The notes under the pieces were generated by a model, which was not told the DNA's origin, made no database searches, and saw nothing but the letters and a program-made list of their open reading frames with translations. The position numbers were made by a program, and so were the translations under genes. A stretch of 64,000 bases of DNA from Odiellus spinosus (Eukaryota; Arthropoda; Arachnida; Opiliones; Phalangiidae): the NCBI GenBank assembly GCA_963920705.1, contig OY987225.1, positions 7,725,165 to 7,789,164 on the forward strand, given 5' to 3'. Positions 60,242 through 64,000 of this stretch are shown here, piece after piece; position 1 is the stretch's first letter; each line of letters begins with the position of its first letter.

Positions 60242-61488
60242 TTGAACGTATTCGGCATTCGGAGCCATGGCTTTGATACAATCATCTCGATCCAAGGTTC
60301 TTTCGTACAAATTCTTGAAGGTATCTTGTAGGAGCGGGTTCCGTTGACTTCCTTTCGTGTGAAGAGGGCATCCGTGCATGAAATCACCGTCATATTGAAA
60401 GATTATTTCTGGATCGGTAGAGTATCCATTCACCGGGAAACGACCAATTTTCTTTTCCCCTTCCAAGGAAAGCGTTGTTCGAATTTTTATACCTCTCTTC
60501 TGTTCTTCCGAAGCCAGCCATTTCAAAGCCGATTGACTTTGATTACATTTATTTCCATATCCATTAGCGGGGACCACGCGTAAACTGTATTCTTCCAAAT
60601 ACCTGTGCAGAAAAAAATTCGTACACGCACCGGCGATAGTTAAAGCGTTCATATTCGTCACGTCAAATCTCGTTTCTCTCACAAAGAGTTCCCGAAATTT
60701 ATCAACTCCTTGCTGTAAAACTTTCACATCCATGATAGTATAGTGCTCCAATTCTTCGCGTAAATTATAAACCGGTTGTTTTTTTTCTTCATACCATTTT
60801 AAAAATTCTCGATAATCTTTTTCCTTCATATGTTCGGGTTGGAAATATTCTATCGCTGGAACAAATCCAACGTACTCCATATGGGTTTCATCGTGAAAAA
60901 TATATGGGAAAAATTGTTTCTCATCCTCGAGGGAAAATGTCGAGGGAAAAGTTCGAAGGGGCTGAGAAATAAAATTAAAGGAATCGATAAATTTAATTTT
61001 GGAACATGGTAAAAAGATTCCTAATAATTTACTTCCGTCAAAAACTACGCTAAATTTAACCGACATTTTTAACAAATTGTTTAAAATAAAAAACGAGTCG
61101 AAACCTTTGCTATTGTGAGCCATTATTGTGACGTTTTCATAATTGTCTCTTTTGTCTGGAACAAGTAGTTCAAAAACTGCGTAACGCAATCGAATCCACG
61201 AAAGATGTTATAAGCGTATTGTTTCTCTTCCTTTTCCATGGCACTGACGATTAAAACGGGGACGTGTTTGCCATCTTTGACAATCGACTCAGAGTCAAAG
61301 TAACATCGCCGCATCTTTTCGTATTTAGTTATTAACGGCATAACGTAACAATGATTTTTCTCATGTCGAATTAAACAGTTTTGACATTGCATAGAACATT
61401 CATGATTTTCAGTTATTTCTAAACCACATTCTAAACACCGTTTAAAATTTTCACAAGTACCGTTAGCAACGTGCATATCAAAACACAC
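60230..61488 (-). pseudogene. Polinton protein-primed DNA polymerase B, exonuclease region (fossil)
   Basis: Two frames. 61488-61123: a Cys/His-rich stretch (CLECGLEITENHECSMQCQN) and ExoI motif MRRCYFDSESIV. 61189-60230: ExoII AHNSKGFDSFFILN, ExoIII HYTIMDVKVLQQGVDKF, and the linker MNALTIAGACTNFFLHRYLE, typical of protein-primed polymerases of Polintons. The polymerase palm is missing. The copy is broken. Confidence 0.8.
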
Positions 61489-61927
61489 TTGCCCTTTAAA
61501 ATAACGATAACATTTACGACATCTAATCGGTATTAAGTTTTTCTTCGTGAAACACGTTTAAAGTTTTACATCGATTACATTTTACTCTAGTCGCGCACTC
61601 GTGTTTTTTAATTTCAGAATGTTTATGAAATATTTTTAAACACTTTGAACAATATGTTTCACCGCCTTTTAAGAAATGAAAATCTTTAAGCACGTAAACG
61701 TGATCATCATTAACTAAGACGAGAAAGATTTGTTTTTCTCGATAAGACCCGACAAAATAATTTTACAAATTATCAACTCTAACAACAACAATCTGATACT
61801 CTTGTAAATAGTTTTGAAATTGTTGAATATTATTTAAATCAACGGCTCCGGGTTCAATATTGGCTTGACGATATAACTTTAACGCTTCCATTTTTTGTAA
61901 AGGATAACTACAATCTTTGAGTTTTCG

Positions 61928-62347
61928 TTAATACGATTTCTCATCATTCGACTGTTGATGTTTTTTGTTCTGATTCCTTTCATATCTCATGTTAGCTAAA
62001 TAAATTCCAATCACCAACCCTCTTCCGAAACATAAATCATCGTTATTTTCGATGTAAATATAATTTGGGATGGTTTTGAAAAAGCTATCAAAAGGTATAA
62101 TGTTTCTAGCGTTAAAGGATTTTTGACGAGTTCCAACCGGAACATCGCATTGTAAAAAAATAACGTCAAAAGTGAGAGACGCTTGTAAATGAAAGTTTTT
62201 ATTTGATTGAGCCACTTGAGAAATAGCGCCCAGAACACGATGAGCCGTTAATTCATTTACATTCATCAATCTTAAATTGATCGGATTTTGCAATTCATCT
62301 GATCTTATGCAAAACCTAACCCGATTACATCCTTGATAACCTTGTAA
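61928..62347 (-). pseudogene. Polinton DNA polymerase N-terminal region fossil, copy 2
   Basis: NLRLMNVNELTAHRVLGAIS, LTFDVIFLQCDVPVGTRQKS, IIPFDSFFKTIPNYIYIEN and NDDLCFGRGLVIGIYLANMR. Nearly collinear with 57041-57724. It is cut at 62347 by a GC-rich insertion. Confidence 0.6.
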
Positions 62348-62645
62348 CGGTGCACCCCCTTAACAATCAAAACTGATGGATCCCCTCCTCCCAAAAAGGG
62401 GCTTCATATTCTCCGCCTAAGCGGACGGGGCTAGCGGTTGGCGGCGGACGCCAGTGTACTCGACGCACTCCCACAATCCGGGCTTCGGGCGCCCCATCTC
62501 CGAAAAGAGCGCGCCGAGCTCTGGCGGGGTGTCGGGCGGCTCGGGGGGTCCCCATAGGCGACCTCGCCATCCAACGGTGGTCTGGAGACCGGCGCGGGGA
62601 GTACGCCGAGCTTCCGGGGGTTGAGGCAGGGGCCTCCAGCTTTAC
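62348..62645. mobile_element. GC-rich insertion in the polymerase fossil
   Basis: The composition changes sharply to GC-rich (GGTGCACCCCC, GGCGGCGGACGCC, CTCGGGGGGTCCCC) and back to AT-rich at about 62650. It looks like a fragment of a GC-rich non-LTR element, but no coding motif is recognisable. No duplication could be verified because the other side of the polymerase sequence is missing. Confidence 0.4.
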
Positions 62646-62649
62646 ACGG

Positions 62650-63656
62650 CTATTATATTAAAAAAAATTTAAAATATCTCCAAAATAGAAGGTTTGAAAA
62701 TCTCAGCACTTCAAGTTGGAATATGTTTTAGACCCCTTAACCTAGAGTGTAATCAATTTCTAAAACTATATTTCTAAATATATCTCTGAAGTTGTTTATT
62801 AAAAACGACACGAAATTAAAGTTATTTCTAAAATAGGGGTGTAATCGGCAAAGTTAATTCTAAAATATATCTGACCGCGCCAAATCTGTTGAAGTTGTTT
62901 ATAAAAATGACCCGAAATTAATCAAAGATATTTCTAAAATAGGGCTGAAATCGTCAATGTTATTTAATAAAAATGACACGGTATTAAACAAAGTTATTTT
63001 CTAAAACTATATCCAACTTTAAGAATAGAAAATCTCGGTACTTTAAGTACTTACGTCAAATCGGGAATCCGGGCAGCCATCTTATTTTCTAGGGTTTTAG
63101 TTCTGTTGGTTAGGGTTCGAATGGCGAGAGCCGAATGGTAGTCTTGGTTAAAAATTTAGGCGTTTTTATCCTAAAAAATTGTATAGGAAACCCGCGAGAT
63201 AATTTCACCCCCTTGTCCCCGGGCCATCGCGACCCTCCAATGGTCAGCTAAAGTTCAAGAATCTTCACCTAACGCCCACCTTAGCTAGCGAACGCTTACA
63301 AAATTTATCACATTATGAAATAACTGGCCAAAATTTCACCGATGGCCATTCATCTTTCAGCAAGGACCAATTATCTTCCCACTATTGAAGCCTGGTTTTC
63401 TTTACCGCGGGTATGGACCACCTAGTTTGTAGGTCCACCGAGGTTGGCCCATCATGGCTTCTGAACCACGGGTTGTTCCTACCCTTTTTTTGACTTGGGG
63501 GTTCAACTACCTATCAGTCTTTTTTTTAAGATCGCTATTTTTGATTAACAATTTATCGTGAGAAACATTCTTCTCATTTTTAGGAAAGAAAGATGTTCTC
63601 TTATTTCTATAGACCAAGATTTTCCCACCGAAAATATAAAGTTTTACCAAGTCATT
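62650..63656. other. Non-coding interval
   Basis: AT-rich. Imperfect repeats of AAAATGACACG(A/G)(A/T)ATTAA and AAGTTATTTCTAAAAT between 62790 and 63000. No gene supported. Confidence 0.5.
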
Positions 63657-63935
63657 GCGAGAGTTGTGATATTTTCGACTAAAAATTTCGGCTTATATAT
63701 CAGCTGATATAGGTATTTTTGACGAAAAAAAAATTTGAGGCCCACTGGCCTGTTCGGATTTTTAAGTTGGCTAGTTGGAAAAGTTTGATATGTAGGTCAC
63801 ATCTTAAAGCCCAACCTACGCGGATTTTTCTATCTTTTTTAGACGAGGTGAAATTTTTTTCAAATAAGCGAGGATCTATTTTATTTTAGCAACGTTCAGA
63901 CTTTAATGTTAGTTAGCTGGAATAGTTGATATCCT
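63657..63935 (-). repeat. ~280-bp dispersed repeat, copy 2
   Basis: About 95% identical to 22249-22527. Here the sequence that corresponds to the YqaJ start side (below 63657) is different, so this is either a non-autonomous relative or a separate terminus of the same transposon family. Confidence 0.85.
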
Positions 63936-64000
63936 GGTTCAAGCTTCGGAACATGCATTATCCTGATTTTTAGATCCGAATAGATCTTTAACGATTTATT

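Larger units (their letters stand above)
59850..62347 (-). mobile_element. Polinton-like fossil, piece 3 (polymerase region)
   Basis: Minus strand: polymerase N-terminal domain (62347-61928), Cys-rich linker and exonuclease (61488-60230) and an unknown ORF. The palm domain with the YxDTD motif is not present. At 62347 the similarity to 57041-57724 stops at a GC-rich insertion. Partial, with several breaks. Confidence 0.65.

Noticed and set aside
62367-62570. 67-residue GC-rich ORF, or an rRNA fragment
   Set aside because: No rRNA signature words or protein motif; more likely an uncharacterised insertion fragment.

Overview
This 64 kb window looks like transposon-dense, AT-rich DNA from an invertebrate metazoan, most likely an arthropod. 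That rests on spliced eukaryotic genes, metazoan DNA transposons (PIF/Harbinger with Myb/SANT or MADF-BESS partners, hAT, THAP/DDE-4 with YqaJ, a SWIM+Ulp1 transposase, a P-like element), a Tx1/L1-like LINE, Gypsy and Polinton fossils. I see no convincing ordinary host gene, rRNA, tRNA gene or CRISPR array. The species cannot be named from sequence alone.

Layout. 1-1.48 kb: right part of a Harbinger element with a Myb/SANT gene, abutting a Gypsy fragment (1.5-3.2 kb). 3.2-5.7 kb: an exon made of heptapeptide repeats, with a 1.9 kb hAT element (perfect 8-bp target duplication) directly before its start codon. 5.8-8.5 kb: YqaJ-associated ORFs divergent from a THAP/DDE-4 transposase. 8.6-13.5 kb: minus-strand cluster ending in a MULE/Zisupton-like core, a SWIM finger and a Ulp1 protease. 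14.4-15.25 kb: a 145-bp satellite. 15.9-22.5 kb: a YqaJ nuclease gene split by a 5.1 kb P-like transposon with perfect 30-bp inverted repeats. 22.5-26.2 kb: non-coding, with fold-back elements and three tandem arrays.

26.4-28.4 kb: Polinton fossil piece 1. 28.4-31.1 kb: PC4-like, C2H2 zinc-finger and membrane-protein ORFs. 31.2-37.4 kb: two LINE copies head to tail. 38-39 kb: THAP/DDE-4 and YqaJ remnants. 39-46.8 kb: Polinton fossil piece 2, into which a complete 4,166-bp Harbinger element (40183-44348) was inserted; piece 1 preserves the empty site. 48.7-49.8 kb: orphan Cys-rich ORFs. 50.1-62.3 kb: a repeated module of a small spliced acidic gene facing a convergent 'GLGW' gene, next to Polinton DNA polymerase fragments; a second Harbinger element (50368-54053) sits in one acidic exon. 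62.3-64 kb: a GC-rich insertion, AT-rich sequence, and a second copy of the repeat found upstream of the YqaJ gene.

How the parts relate. Nearly every element carries a transposase plus a DNA-binding or nuclease partner. The most unusual observations are (i) the three paralogous acidic genes with a shared DTP-S-P-YT-FF motif, each facing a GLGW-family ORF; (ii) histone-mRNA-like stem-loops (GGCCCTTTTAAGGGCC) placed 12-28 nt after three ORFs, always in the matching orientation; and (iii) a 295-bp near-perfect inverted repeat between the two convergent genes of one Harbinger element.
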